Source: Evansella alkalicola
Lineage (GTDB): Bacteria; Bacillota; Bacilli; Bacillales; Salisediminibacteriaceae
Direction of reading: 5' to 3'
Assembly: GCF_019042735.1 (NCBI RefSeq)
Contig: NZ_JAHQCR010000084.1
Span: forward strand, 1 to 64,000
Length of the DNA stretch: 64,000 bases
Shown here: piece by piece, positions 1 through 11,300 of the stretch
Layout: each line of letters opens with the position of its first letter
Position numbering within the stretch: the first letter of the stretch is position 1
Notes under the pieces: generated by a model
Told to the model about the DNA's origin: nothing
What the model saw: the letters and a program-made list of their open reading frames with translations, nothing else
Database searches by the model: none
Position numbers and translations under genes: made by a program

Positions 1-36
1 TGTTTATGGCAAACTAATAATGTAGGGTATGGCAAT

Positions 37-72
37 TAATTTATGCCGGCCCCGAGGGGCCGGCATAAATTA
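37..72. repeat. GC-rich 17-bp perfect hairpin inside the IS left end
   Basis: A 17-bp perfect inverted repeat (37-53 with 56-72) has a core of GCCGGCCCC/GGGGCCGGC in otherwise AT-rich DNA. It sits between the terminal repeats and the istA ribosome binding site. On the plus strand it is followed by an A-rich stretch rather than a T-tract. A role in shielding istA from outside transcription or translation is inference. Confidence 0.8.
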
Positions 73-153
73 AAAAAGGCCACTTGCAATCTTCTCCAAA
101 TAACTTTAAACTCCTCGTTGGACCAACAACGTTTGACAGGAGGATATTAGGAG

Positions 154-1656
154 ATGTTGAAAGTGGCACAAATAGATTATATCAGATATGAAGTGAATCA
201 AAAAGGTGAAACATATGCCAATGTAGCAAGGAGAATGGAGATAGATCCAAGGACTGTAACGAAATATGCGAATCAAGAAGAATTTAACGTAAAGGAACCA
301 CAAAAACGAATTTCTAGAGTTATGGATCCAGTAAAACCAATTCTAGATAAGTGGATTAAAGAGGATCTTAAAAAGAAAAAGAAGAATCATAGAACGGCCA
401 AAAAGATGTATGAGCAATTAGTAAAGTTTCATAGTTTCAAAGGGTCAGCCCGCTCAGTAAGAGCTTATGTATCTCATCGTAAGAAGGAAATAAAGGAGTA
501 TATTGAAGGAGCTGCCCTTCCGCTGGAAGCAATACCAGGTACAGCACAGGTGGATTTTGGAGAAGCCCCTTTCAAATATTTAGGGGAAGTAATTGACCTT
601 CCATACTTAGTAATGTCATTCCAGAACAGTAATACATTCTACTTTCAGGTATTTCCTTCGGAAAACACAGAGTGCTTGTTGGAAGGTTTACAGAGAATGT
701 TCCGTCATATGGGTGGAGTACCAAACACCATTCGCTTTGATAATTTATCACCTGCAGTAAAAAAGATAAAAGGAAAAGGAGAACGAAGTCTAACAGATAC
801 TTTTGAACGTTTTGTTTTACACTATGGCTTCCAGTATGAATTCTGTAATCCTGGCAAAGGAAATGAAAAAGGGCATGTAGAGGCAATGGTTAAATATGTT
901 CGGAACAACTTCCTCTTACCTGAATGTACTATAACTAACTTGGATGAGTTTAATAGTACTCTATGGAAAGTAGCAGAAGATGATAGAGAACGCCCACACT
1001 ATCTAAAGCACGTACTCCAATCAGAATTATATAAGGAAGATCAAGAAGCATGGCTGATACTGCCTGAGAAATCGTTTGACTGTACACGATATGAACAAGT
1101 AAAGGCTGATAAGTATGGAATTGTATCAATAGACAATAAAGAGTATTCAACTTCTCCTAGATTCGCCAGGCAAAAGGTAAGAGTTTGTATAACTTATAAT
1201 TCTATTACGGTTTTAAATGAGGACCATGAAATCGTTGTAACTCACCATCGACTTTACGGGGTTAGGCGTAGGTCAATGATATGGCAGCCCTATCTTGATT
1301 TATTATCAAGACGGCCAAAGGCTATTAAATATACAAGTTTGTATGATCAATTTCCTTATGAGTGGTCGAAATACTTAAGAGAATGTACGGAGGAGGAACA
1401 GAAAGCAGCCTTACGGCTTTTAGGGAGTCTATTAAAAAATAATGATTTCACGCTACTCAATGAGGCCCTAAGAATAGCTTCCGCGCATGGGCACCCTAAT
1501 ACAGACCAAATAAAGCATTGCTTTTATTCTTTACTCAATCAGAGCAATTCTCATGCGGCGATAACTCCTCGTTTCAGAGTACCAACAATGCCGGATGCCT
1601 CAAGAGGGTTAACCCATTATGATGCCTTCTTCCAAGAAGGGGGTGTCGCAAGGTGA
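154..1656 (+). CDS. istA: IS21-family transposase IstA
   Basis: The 500-aa DDE transposase catalyses strand cleavage and transfer of the IS ends. An N-terminal helix-turn-helix (YANVARRMEIDPRTVTKYA, about residues 20-40) probably binds the terminal repeats. The catalytic core shows an RNase H fold with acidic residues in AQVDFGE (about 130), RFDNLSPAV (about 195) and an E in GNEKGHVEAM (about 240). AGGAGG lies about 10 nt before the ATG. The last codon overlaps the istB start (GTGA), so the two are translationally coupled. Length and motifs are normal for the family and no frameshift is seen. Confidence 0.95.
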   Translation: MLKVAQIDYIRYEVNQKGETYANVARRMEIDPRTVTKYANQEEFNVKEPQKRISRVMDPVKPILDKWIKEDLKKKKKNHRTAKKMYEQLVKFHSFKGSARSVRAYVSHRKKEIKEYIEGAALPLEAIPGTAQVDFGEAPFKYLGEVIDLPYLVMSFQNSNTFYFQVFPSENTECLLEGLQRMFRHMGGVPNTIRFDNLSPAVKKIKGKGERSLTDTFERFVLHYGFQYEFCNPGKGNEKGHVEAMVKYVRNNFLLPECTITNLDEFNSTLWKVAEDDRERPHYLKHVLQSELYKEDQEAWLILPEKSFDCTRYEQVKADKYGIVSIDNKEYSTSPRFARQKVRVCITYNSITVLNEDHEIVVTHHRLYGVRRRSMIWQPYLDLLSRRPKAIKYTSLYDQFPYEWSKYLRECTEEEQKAALRLLGSLLKNNDFTLLNEALRIASAHGHPNTDQIKHCFYSLLNQSNSHAAITPRFRVPTMPDASRGLTHYDAFFQEGGVAR

Positions 1657-2372
1657 ATGAACAAATAGCACTATATGCCAAGCGTCTGAAGCTCAGTTGG
1701 ACGAAGGAGAACTATAACAATATCAAAGCAAACAGTAATGAGGAGTTCCTTCTAAAGCTTTTAGAAAAGGAAGTAGAAGCACGAGAAGAGCGCAAGGTTA
1801 ATCTCTTATTAAGCCAAGCTCAACTTCCCAAAACGGGGTCCCAGCCGTTTCAGTGGGAGCATATACAAATTCCACAAGGAATTGATAGAGATACTGTATT
1901 AAATGGGGATTTTATTAAAGATAGGGAGAATCTCATTTTGTATGGAGGAGTTGGGACGGGGAAAACCTACTTAGCAACCTTACTGTCCTTAAATGCCATA
2001 TATAAGTTTGGCTATAAGGTGAAATTTTTTACCGTGGCAGGTTTAGTAAATAAATTAATAGAAGCCAATCAGCAAGGGACGTTACCTAAGCTGATGAAAC
2101 AGATAGATAAGCTAGACAATCTGGTTTTGGACGAATTGGGTTACATCCCCTTAAATAAGGAGGGGGCTGAACTACTTTTTCAGGTGATTTCCATGTGTTA
2201 TGAGAATCGAAGTATGGTAATCACCACCAACCTTCAATTCGGTCAATGGAACCATGTATTTGGAGATCCGATCCTTACTGAGGCAGTCATTGACCGGCTG
2301 ATACATCATTCACATTTATTAGTATTTAAAGGTGATAGTTTTCGATATAAAGAGTCTTTACTAAACAAGTAA
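1653..2372 (+). CDS. istB: IS21-family helper ATPase IstB
   Basis: The 239-aa AAA+ ATPase of the DnaC/IstB type helps IstA choose and engage target DNA. Walker A is GGVGTGKTYLAT (about residues 98-109) and Walker B is NLVLDELGYIPL (about 150). The start is a GTG overlapping the istA stop by four bases. The C-terminus ends about 65 bp before the right end of the element, as usual in IS21. Confidence 0.95.
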   Translation: MNEQIALYAKRLKLSWTKENYNNIKANSNEEFLLKLLEKEVEAREERKVNLLLSQAQLPKTGSQPFQWEHIQIPQGIDRDTVLNGDFIKDRENLILYGGVGTGKTYLATLLSLNAIYKFGYKVKFFTVAGLVNKLIEANQQGTLPKLMKQIDKLDNLVLDELGYIPLNKEGAELLFQVISMCYENRSMVITTNLQFGQWNHVFGDPILTEAVIDRLIHHSHLLVFKGDSFRYKESLLNK

Positions 2373-2437
2373 ATAGGAGGTGCAAGTGGCATACATTTTT
2401 AATTGCCATTTCATACATTTTTTACTTGCCAAATACA

Positions 2438-2712
2438 TATCTATCAAGATTTGCAAAAATAATTATGATTTTGATTTCCGATTAATCGGTTAAATCAAGT
2501 TATATTAATGTAACAAAATAAGCTAAAAACATAGTTACATGACGTTTTCTCTATGGATAACTATGTTCTCTAGTCTTTTCTTTTAATTAGTGACGATACG
2601 ACTTTCCTTTTAATTTATTACAAAACATTGAAAAAAGGGTATCCACAAGTTATCTGTTGACATCTCTTTATATAATAATAAACTTAAAACCTAAACTAAA
2701 AAGTTATGATAT
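2438..2712. other. AT-rich gap between the IS and the restriction operon
   Basis: No gene is supported here. The stretch is AT-rich, lies outside the IS right end and is downstream of the convergent res gene. Only the res terminator at its right edge is recognisable. Confidence 0.6.
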
Positions 2713-2742
2713 GAAAAAACAGGATACATATTGTACCCTGTC
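2713..2742 (-). terminator. Terminator of the type III restriction operon
   Basis: On the minus strand the stem ACAGGGTAC/GTATCCTGT (2719-2741) is followed by TTTTTT. It lies about 25 bp past the res stop codon, where an operon terminator is expected. Confidence 0.75.
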
Positions 2743-2765
2743 AAGTGTTACAAATTGTTATTCAA

Positions 2766-5700
2766 TTATAATCCACTTATTACATCTAGCATTGTTTGGT
2801 AGCTATCTACGTCATGATATTTAACGTTACTCGTTGAGATTTCATTGAACAGCTTTTTCGCACATGCTATTTTAGCTTTTTCAATTGGTCTTATGTCCAT
2901 ACTTTCCATAGATCCTTTTGTTTCGGCAATAAAAAAGATATGTTTTACTGTACCCTCGTTAAATGCAATTGCCCAGTCTGGAGAATAATTACCGACTGGT
3001 GTAGGAATTGAAAAGCCTCTAGGTAATTTCGCATATACACAAACCTCTTCTGCTCTGTCCATATCTTCTGCAAAACGCCTTTCAACACTTTTTGCTGCTA
3101 ATCCATCTGTAACTACATAGTCTTGAACGTGTTTGTTTGCTCTAAAAGCTTTTTTTATCTCAACAGTTCCTTTTCCAGCTGTGAATATGCTACTATCGTA
3201 TTGCCTCTCAATCTGATCATATGAGATGTGCTCCACTATCATGGTTGCCTTTTGTTCTTTAATTAGCCTTATTGCTCTTGTAATGAATTCTTCCGGGTTG
3301 TGTTTAAACATAGCAAAAACATAATTCTCAATTCCAGATAAAATAGCCACAATAGTTTTCCGTGTCAGTGTCGTACCTTCAGCAATTTTTCCAACTAAGT
3401 CATATTTAATTTTACTTGTTTCAGCATATTTTAATGTTTCTGTTCTCGTATTTTCCTCCACAAAGCTATCTTTACGTGCTATGGAATGTTCATCAAGGTC
3501 TACAATTTGATTTCCGCTAGTGACAGTATATTTAAGTTGAGATACACGTAGGTTCTCATTCAGATGTTTAATTGACTTTTTAATAAGTTCCTCACTATCA
3601 AATTCAACCGAATAGGCATATTGGTGGTTTATATAATTCCATAAAGTTTGAAATTCTTTCTTGTAAAAGTTATCATTTAATGGATTATCTTGAATTTTTG
3701 TCTGATTACCATCATCAATCATATCATCAAGCACACTCTCATCAAAGACACTCTGGATTAGCATGTGTACACCCTCAACCATCGGTAGTAACAGTTCTGG
3801 AACTGGTGCTAAACAATTATTTTCTAAATCTACACGATAAGACTCTGTTACATTATCATGATCATCAATATAGTCATTTTTAATAAGGTATCGATAAATA
3901 GATTTAGCATGTGTAACATCTAAGGTTACTGGCTGTCCTTCGACTATTACCGTTTTACCTGTAAAGTATTCCTGTGTAGCTTTGGACGGTCGATCATACA
4001 ATGCTTCTTTGATACCCACCTGTAAGTCGGAAACAAAGTCTCTATATCCCTCACTAGCAATAACAGTTAACATATTTATATCGTGTACTGAACTGCCACA
4101 TCTATCAACATCCATTCGCTCACCATGTTTATTTACAGAAAGTCTTAATCCTCTTCCTACCTCTTGTCGCTTTTGCGTAGGGCTAATCCCCCCGTGCTTT
4201 AATGTACAAATTTGGAACACATTCGGATTATCCCATCCTTCGCGTAATGCTGAATGTGAAAAAATAAAGCGGACAGGTTCTTCGAATGAAAGAAGTCTCT
4301 CCTTATTTTTTAGAATTAAATCGTATGCCGAAATATCATCACTTTCATCTGAACCTCTTTTTGTAGTACTGTCTATCATTCGACCTTTTTTGTCAATACT
4401 GAAATAGCCTGTATGAGTCTTACTTGGTTCAATGTTCTCTAGATACTTTACATAAGGTGTATCTTCAAGTGTAATATAATCATTTAAGATATTTATATAT
4501 TCCTGTTCGAACATTTCGCCATATTCAGAGTTAATCTCATCACCAGCATCATTATATTTTCGATATTTAGCAACCTCATCAATAAAGAATAAGGAAAGTG
4601 TTTTTATACCTAGTTCAAACAATTGTTTTTCTTTTTCAAAATGCGAGATGATAGTCTCACGAATTTGAATTCGTCGCATATCAGATTCTGATACATCCCC
4701 AACAACTTCACCACGAGATAAAACTTGACCATTGGTAAATGTAACAGTGCCTTGAATTGGATCAATATCACTTATATGATAACCTTTATATTGTTCCATA
4801 TCATTTGATATTGAATATAAATTATCATCTACACCAAGTAATCGTGTTTCACGATTTATAGATTTTTGATATCTTCTTTCCAATTCAATCCTTGCCATTG
4901 GAGGTTTAGTAGGGGAAATAATTATATTTTCTAGATATAAATATCTATCTGTCCCTCTAAGATTTTTTACTTCAAACCCTTTCACTTCTATTTTCTTTAC
5001 TAATCTTTTATTATAAGCGTCTACAGCATCTAGAACATACACTAGGTTATGTTGATGGGCATGAGTAGCAGAATAATTTAAACAAAAAAGTGGGTTAAAA
5101 TTAGCTAGAGCATTTTGTGTCTTTTCTCCACCCATTTTTTGAGGTTCATCTAAGATTAGGATAGGTCTGTTTGCCTTAATAACGTCGATAGGTCTTCTGC
5201 TTCCGAACTCGTCTAATTTTTCATATATTCGGCGAGCTTCTTTACTTCTTGCTCCTTCTTTCATCGTTGTATTAAATGCCTGAATATTAATAATCATGAC
5301 GTTTATTCCTGCATTAGAACTGAAGTTATCAAGCTCATTTAGGTTCTTACTATTATAGACAAAGTAACGGGCTTTTTTCCCGTAATGCTCCATGAAATGG
5401 TCTTGTGTAATTTCAAAGGTCTTCTTTACACCTTCTCTAATAGCAATTGAAGGAACTACAATAATAAATTTACTCCAACCATATTTCTTTTGAAGTTCAA
5501 AAATAGTCTTAATATAAACATATGTCTTACCAGTACCAGTTTCCATTTCAACATCTAAGCTACAATTACCAAGATGTTTTATCAGGGACTCCGAGAGTTT
5601 AATATTGTTTTGAGCCTGCATATTCCGAATACTTAATAATAATTTCTCATCCGAAAATGCTAAATCAGCATTTTTAAAACCAGCAGAAACATCATCGTTA

Positions 5701-5864
5701 TTTTCGTCTGATTCTCCATCCAATGTTAGTTGTTGATGCTTGAGATTTATCCCTATATCCCGTCTGTACTTTATGCGGTCAATATAAGGTTGTCCAGAGA
5801 AAATATCTATTACACTCTTTACAGCATCCGTTTGATATTGTTGTACTTTAAATTTAATTTTCAT
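2766..5864 (-). CDS. res: Type III restriction endonuclease subunit Res
   Basis: The 1032-aa ATP-dependent restriction subunit partners with the Mod methyltransferase encoded just upstream. It has a superfamily 2 helicase core: Walker A METGTGKT at about 107-114, a DEPQ box (ILDEPQKM, about 236) and motif VI EVGRGLRLS (about 590). A C-terminal PD-(D/E)XK nuclease is seen as SPDWAI followed by ETKG (about 955-980). The gene follows mod after 13 bp and has GAGGAGG before the ATG. Length and motif order are normal for Res, and it looks functional. Confidence 0.93.
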   Translation of the reverse strand: MKIKFKVQQYQTDAVKSVIDIFSGQPYIDRIKYRRDIGINLKHQQLTLDGESDENNDDVSAGFKNADLAFSDEKLLLSIRNMQAQNNIKLSESLIKHLGNCSLDVEMETGTGKTYVYIKTIFELQKKYGWSKFIIVVPSIAIREGVKKTFEITQDHFMEHYGKKARYFVYNSKNLNELDNFSSNAGINVMIINIQAFNTTMKEGARSKEARRIYEKLDEFGSRRPIDVIKANRPILILDEPQKMGGEKTQNALANFNPLFCLNYSATHAHQHNLVYVLDAVDAYNKRLVKKIEVKGFEVKNLRGTDRYLYLENIIISPTKPPMARIELERRYQKSINRETRLLGVDDNLYSISNDMEQYKGYHISDIDPIQGTVTFTNGQVLSRGEVVGDVSESDMRRIQIRETIISHFEKEKQLFELGIKTLSLFFIDEVAKYRKYNDAGDEINSEYGEMFEQEYINILNDYITLEDTPYVKYLENIEPSKTHTGYFSIDKKGRMIDSTTKRGSDESDDISAYDLILKNKERLLSFEEPVRFIFSHSALREGWDNPNVFQICTLKHGGISPTQKRQEVGRGLRLSVNKHGERMDVDRCGSSVHDINMLTVIASEGYRDFVSDLQVGIKEALYDRPSKATQEYFTGKTVIVEGQPVTLDVTHAKSIYRYLIKNDYIDDHDNVTESYRVDLENNCLAPVPELLLPMVEGVHMLIQSVFDESVLDDMIDDGNQTKIQDNPLNDNFYKKEFQTLWNYINHQYAYSVEFDSEELIKKSIKHLNENLRVSQLKYTVTSGNQIVDLDEHSIARKDSFVEENTRTETLKYAETSKIKYDLVGKIAEGTTLTRKTIVAILSGIENYVFAMFKHNPEEFITRAIRLIKEQKATMIVEHISYDQIERQYDSSIFTAGKGTVEIKKAFRANKHVQDYVVTDGLAAKSVERRFAEDMDRAEEVCVYAKLPRGFSIPTPVGNYSPDWAIAFNEGTVKHIFFIAETKGSMESMDIRPIEKAKIACAKKLFNEISTSNVKYHDVDSYQTMLDVISGL

Positions 5865-5877
5865 AACAAACCCTCCT

Positions 5878-7767
5878 CTATAAAACCTTTCTTATAGTAG
5901 TCGGGCTATAGTTTTCAAAGATCTGTTCAAAGTTTGTTGCTACACTATCATTAGCTATACTACTATCACGGAAAACAGCATAGTATGGTTGTTTTTTTGC
6001 AATCTCAGTTATAACCTCACTTGTAACATCTGTATCAAAACATGCTAATAAGTAACCTTTTTCAATATCAAAAACTTTTTTATCTTTAATAAATGTTTCC
6101 TCTATTTTACTTGACAGAAGAACACCAAGATCTAACATTACTTGGAAAAGCAAGTCCCCTGGAGTTCGATCTAGTTTAATATTTTCTTCAAGCTTGAAAA
6201 GTTCTCCTTGTTTATATTCAATCGGACTATAATAGACATCTTGCATATTAGTTGTATCCACTTTCAAAACACGAAATCCAAAATCAACCTTCTTAGAATT
6301 TAAATCCGTATCTTCCTTTGAAAGCTTTTTGCCCGCCCTGCGAATGCGTTCTTTTCCAATATCACAGATATTTTTGTAACCTGCTGCATAGGCATCAGAC
6401 TTCTCATCTGTTTCTTCTGGTATTTGAACCATGATAAATTTACGATTACCATTATCTTCGGAATTTAATTGCATTACTGCATGCGCAGTAGTTGATGACC
6501 CTGCGAAAAAATCAAGGATAATTGAATCTTGATTGGAGTAAAGTTCAACTATACGTTTTATTAAATTGACTGACTTAGGATAATCGAAGTACGCTTTTCC
6601 ATCGAATAATTGTTTTAATTGCTGTTGTGCATCTTGAGAATGACCAACCTCTGAGTATTTCCAAATTGTCATAGGGGTCACCCCTTGTTTTACTTCAGAT
6701 AAAAACTTTTTAACTCGGGGCATATTATTACCTTTAGTCCCAAACCAAATTCTATTATCTTCTAGCATTTCAAGGTAGCGTTCTTTTGTAAAAAGCCAGC
6801 ATCTCCCACTCGCTGGTTTAACTACATTCCCACTAGGTGTTTTTATTTCATAGAGTTTTTCTTTGATTTCAGGACCTACAGTCATATCGGATGAAGTCCA
6901 AGGGCCCCTTGGATCGTTATCCGGATTTTTATATCTGTTATCTGTCTCTATAGACCTTTTTAATCCATTACATTCAAGTATATCCAAATTTTTAGCATAA
7001 CATAGTATATAGTCATGGTTTTCAGAAAAGTGTTTCTTTAAATTAACCGGAGAAAAAGCTCTCTCCCAAATTATACTAGCAACAAAGTTCCTAGAACCGA
7101 ATAATTCATTACATACTTTTTTTAGATTTTCAACTTCATTATCATCTATACTTATAAAAATTACACCATCATCACTTAACAAGTCTTTCGCTAATTTTAA
7201 ACGTGGATATAACATATTTAGCCAATCTGTATGAAAGCGACCATTGCTTTCAATATTTGTTACAAGACGGTTTCCCTCGAGGTCAAGTTGCCCACTACTT
7301 GCTATATAATCTTTCTCTAGTTGTTCAAAATCATCTTCATATATAAAATCCTTCCCAGTATTATAGGGAGGATCAATGTAAATTATTTTCACTTTTCCTA
7401 GATATGTTTCTTGAAGTAACTTAAGTGCATCGAGATTATCGCCTTCTATATATAAATTTTTAGTCTCTTCAAAATCTACACTTTCTTCTCGGTATGGCCT
7501 TAAAGTTTTATTTATAGGAGAATTAGCTAGCAGAACCGACTTCTTCTTATCTGGCCATGTGAATTGGTATCGTTCCTCTGGACCTTCTACTAATACGTCG
7601 GATAATTCTTGTCTTAGCATTTCAAAATCTATTGCACGCTCTACGATTTGTGATCCATCTTCTCGATATCCTCTAATAACTTCAGTCAGTGTGTTGGGAA
7701 ACAGTTCAGCAATTTTTTTTACATTCTCAGCCACTTTATTTGTTGACTGCATTTTAAGTTTATCCAT
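5878..7767 (-). CDS. mod: Type III DNA adenine methyltransferase subunit Mod
   Basis: The 629-aa N6-adenine methyltransferase sets recognition specificity for the type III system and protects host DNA. The order of motifs is the beta class: catalytic motif IV IYIDPPYNTG (about 129-138) precedes the SAM-binding motif I LDFFAGSSTTAHAV in the C-terminal half, with the variable target-recognition region between them. AAGGAG lies 7 nt before the ATG at 7767. That start is preferred to a TTG two codons upstream. It begins 2 nt after the DUF4391 stop. No simple repeats suggest phase variation. Confidence 0.93.
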   Translation of the reverse strand: MDKLKMQSTNKVAENVKKIAELFPNTLTEVIRGYREDGSQIVERAIDFEMLRQELSDVLVEGPEERYQFTWPDKKKSVLLANSPINKTLRPYREESVDFEETKNLYIEGDNLDALKLLQETYLGKVKIIYIDPPYNTGKDFIYEDDFEQLEKDYIASSGQLDLEGNRLVTNIESNGRFHTDWLNMLYPRLKLAKDLLSDDGVIFISIDDNEVENLKKVCNELFGSRNFVASIIWERAFSPVNLKKHFSENHDYILCYAKNLDILECNGLKRSIETDNRYKNPDNDPRGPWTSSDMTVGPEIKEKLYEIKTPSGNVVKPASGRCWLFTKERYLEMLEDNRIWFGTKGNNMPRVKKFLSEVKQGVTPMTIWKYSEVGHSQDAQQQLKQLFDGKAYFDYPKSVNLIKRIVELYSNQDSIILDFFAGSSTTAHAVMQLNSEDNGNRKFIMVQIPEETDEKSDAYAAGYKNICDIGKERIRRAGKKLSKEDTDLNSKKVDFGFRVLKVDTTNMQDVYYSPIEYKQGELFKLEENIKLDRTPGDLLFQVMLDLGVLLSSKIEETFIKDKKVFDIEKGYLLACFDTDVTSEVITEIAKKQPYYAVFRDSSIANDSVATNFEQIFENYSPTTIRKVL

Positions 7768-7769
7768 TT

Positions 7770-8396
7770 TCAATCTCCTTTCTCTTTCTCTAATTTCTTT
7801 CTTAAATCTTGTAATTTCGTATACAACTCAAATCTCTTTTTTGGTTGTTTTTCATTTCTTGAGGCTTTCTCTAATTTGTCTATTTCTTTTTGTAATTTTA
7901 TTATTCTCTCTTGTTGTTCTAGCCTTTCAGAAACACTAATATTATTCTGAGCAATTTTTATATCCTCTCTTAATGCTACTTGCTCAACTAAACCATTCCA
8001 AACTGAATCAAGATTAAGACCAGTCATATTCAGAGAAATATCTTGTTCAGGTATCCAGTCAGTTTTATATATCTTCTTATAATATAGTGATAACTGAAAC
8101 TGGTCTTGATACTTAATTATGAAAAGAAGTTTATGCGAATTTTGCCTTGCAATAGCCTCAACTGTTCGATAATCAAGCTCTTTCTTCTTTAGTTCAAGTG
8201 AAAGCACCAAGATTTCAGCTACTTCTTCACCTTTCTCCACATTTAGTGTATCAGGTGATAGTTTATACTCTAACACGATTCGTTTAATATCAGAAACGAA
8301 CTTTTCTCGAATATCACCTTTTAGTGTAAGGTGTTTGTAAAAGGCTTCTTTTGGCATGATGCGTCCAACTTTAGACTTTTTTGGAAATATTAACAT
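7770..8396 (-). CDS. DUF4391 family protein of the restriction operon
   Basis: The 208-aa protein resembles the DUF4391 family by its N-terminal YKHLTLKGDIREKFVSDIKRI segment and the motif RNSHKLLF-like stretch near residue 85. The last 60 residues form a charged coiled coil (EQQERIIKLQKEIDKLEK). Its molecular function is unknown. It overlaps the end of the SNF2 helicase gene by 7 bp and is followed 2 bp later by mod, so it belongs to the same transcript. Such genes are often seen beside type III mod and res. An accessory or assembly role is inference. Confidence 0.75.
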   Translation of the reverse strand: MLIFPKKSKVGRIMPKEAFYKHLTLKGDIREKFVSDIKRIVLEYKLSPDTLNVEKGEEVAEILVLSLELKKKELDYRTVEAIARQNSHKLLFIIKYQDQFQLSLYYKKIYKTDWIPEQDISLNMTGLNLDSVWNGLVEQVALREDIKIAQNNISVSERLEQQERIIKLQKEIDKLEKASRNEKQPKKRFELYTKLQDLRKKLEKEKGD

Positions 8397-11300
8397 TTTA
8401 ACACCACCATAAAACAGATTAACTCAAAATCATCAAGACCAGAAATAGTATCTGTTAAGAATGTTGTTTGATCTGTTCCAAAAAAACTGTCTAAATCACT
8501 TTCTTCTTTAACACTGATAATGGTTGAAATTGCTGCATGCAATAAATTTGATATTCGTTTCATATTTTTACCGTCATTAGTTTCCTTGTTAAAAATACGG
8601 CAAACCTTCATATCAGCATCTTTTCTATCACGCGTTAAATATCTCATTAAATCTAAAATTTCTTTCGGTTCAAGATGATTGGTAACAACCTCACCCTCGT
8701 CTGAAATATATACGATATAGAATGGATGTAAACGATTATGACTTTCTCCACTACCTAATTTATTTGTATTTTTCAAGACAAAAATAACTCCTGGAGTTTC
8801 TCCAGCAACAACCGCATGAATTCCAAGAGGAGTTCTCTCGAGATTCGGGTTTTCTTTTATATATGCAAGTAAATCCATACGAAATTCATTTAACCCAAGG
8901 TCCATAATTGAAATACCCGTTGTCATTTCTTCAAGATCGACTACTTCATCTTGCAGTTTTTCCAATTGTTTCCGTCTATAAATTAGGTCTCCATTTTCAT
9001 CCTGATTAATATAATCGTCATCACCTGTTGATGTCATAACAGAGATACGCATTCGAGATTCTACACGACTTTTTAAATTTATATAATCATCTAGTGTTAT
9101 ATCAGGCCAAAAATTGACTAACTGTATAACTGAGTTTTTACTACCGATACGGTCTATACGTCCAAAACGCTGAATGATACGTACAGGATTCCAATGTATG
9201 TCATAATTAATACAGTAATCACAGTCCTGTAAGTTCTGACCTTCAGAAATACAATCAGTGGCTATTAAGATATCAATATCGTTTTTATCATTTGGCATAA
9301 CTAGGGCTTTGTCTTTAGAAACAGGCGAGAAACAAGTTAAGATAGTGTTCATATCATTACGAAACCTAGAAATTGTGGTTTTGCCCTCAATAGAACCAGT
9401 GATTAGTGCACTATTTAACACGAATTTTTCCTTTACGTAGCTACTAATATTTTCATATAAATATTCGGCTGTATCTGAAAATGCTGTAAAAACAATAACC
9501 TTTTTATTATCATTGTTTATAGGTTTTGTAACCTTCTGACTGATAACTTCTATAAGTTCATTCAACTTACAATCAAATTCTGGAGTGATGTCTTCAACCA
9601 TTAAAATTAATAACTCCAAAATCTCTTTATCCGCAACTAGATCCTGTTGCCAGGATAAATAATCTATATCGTTTATATCAATTCTATATTTTTTTCCCAC
9701 TGTAAATAAATCTATATTTTGGTCATCTAAGTCAAATTCATCAAAGGAGCTATAATCTTGTATTGTTATATCCTTGCTAGTACGAAATTCTTTTATGACA
9801 TTCAATGTTTCTATTATTTGATTATAAATACGCTTAACAGTTAATTTAAAAGAGTGGACTGAACTTTCCATTCGTTTTAACAAATTGATACTCATCAAAC
9901 GGCGAATACCCTCTTCACGTCCACTTTGAGAAAGGCGGTTGCTATCTTCCGAATCTAAATCAATATAATTACTCAACCTACTTGGGAGTATATAATTAGT
10001 TGGTGTATACAAAGATAAATTTAATTGAGAAAGCTGATCATATACCTGTTCATAGTTAATTGCATTATTTAAAGTAGTTAATTTAGGACGTCTAGAAATA
10101 GGTTCATTGCGTTTTGGAAAACTACCAATTTCAGTAGTGTCATAGTAACGTTGAATATGCTTCCTTGAGCGGGCTATTGTGACGCTATCAAGCACTTCAA
10201 AAAAATCAAAATCTAATTGTTTTAGCAATGAACTTGTAGTACGTGTCTCGGGTGGTTGTTTACTCCAGGAGTTATATACTTTCTGTGCTTGTCTAAAAAT
10301 AGTATCAATATCTGTTTTTGTATTTAGCTTTTTATTGATCAAGTCAGAATGGCCTTCATATGCAAGAGCTAATTGATTTCTTAAATCAAGAAAACGATTA
10401 TTTACTGGGGTTGCCGATAGCATTAAGACTTTTGTTTTTACACCTGGTTTAATTACTTTATTAAGCAACTTTAAATACCGATTTTCTTTTTCTCCAAACT
10501 CCCCAGATGTAGCACCACCATTACGAAAGTTATGAGATTCATCAATTACTACTAAGTCATAATTCCCCCAATTTATGCGGTCAAGAGGTAAGCCAATCAC
10601 GGAGTCGCCTTTTTCGCGTGACAAATCTGTATGAAAGAGAACATCATACCTTAAACGGTCTTTAGCAAGGGGATTATTAATTAAATTCCCTCTGAATGTG
10701 AGCCAATTGTCTTTCAGCTTCTTTGGACAAAGTACAAGAACATTCTTGTTACGATTTTCATAATATTTTATAACTGCTAACGAAGTGAATGTTTTACCAA
10801 GTCCAACACTATCTGCTAGAATACAACCATTATATTGCTCTAATTTATTAATGATAGCCAGTGCAGCATCTTTTTGGAAGTTGTAGAGCTTATTCCATAC
10901 AGTACTCTCCTTGAATCCAGTAGCTTCGTTTGGTAATACATCCTCTGTTATGTCCTCTAAAAACTCATTAAATATGTTATATAGTGTCATAAAATAAATT
11001 AGCTCAGGAGAATTTTCTTGGTAAACAGTAGAAATAATCTCTATGACTTGTTCAGTAACATCCTGCAGACGGCTTTTGTCACTCCAAATATCATTAAACA
11101 ATCGTATGTATTCATTACTAAAAGGTGCGTCAAACTTATTTACCATATTGTAAACATTGTTTCCTCGTTCACAACCTATATCTACTGTAGTAAATCCACT
11201 TAAGGGCATATATGTAATTTGCTTATCACTTGATTGAAGATTTAGAAATCCACCCATGCTGTCTTGCGTAGAATTACTTTTAAAGGTAACCTTTTGCTGA

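Larger units (their letters stand above)
1..2437 (+). mobile_element. Complete IS21-family insertion sequence (istA-istB)
   Basis: The left end begins at base 1 with TGTTTATGGCAA. The right end, read inward on the other strand from 2437, begins TGTATTTGGCAA. Both ends then carry further copies of an ATGGCAATTAA-like box, the multiple terminal repeats typical of IS21 elements. Between them lie istA and istB, overlapping by four bases. The left flank is outside the window, so the target duplication cannot be checked. The element lies at the edge of a restriction-modification island and looks intact. Confidence 0.9.
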
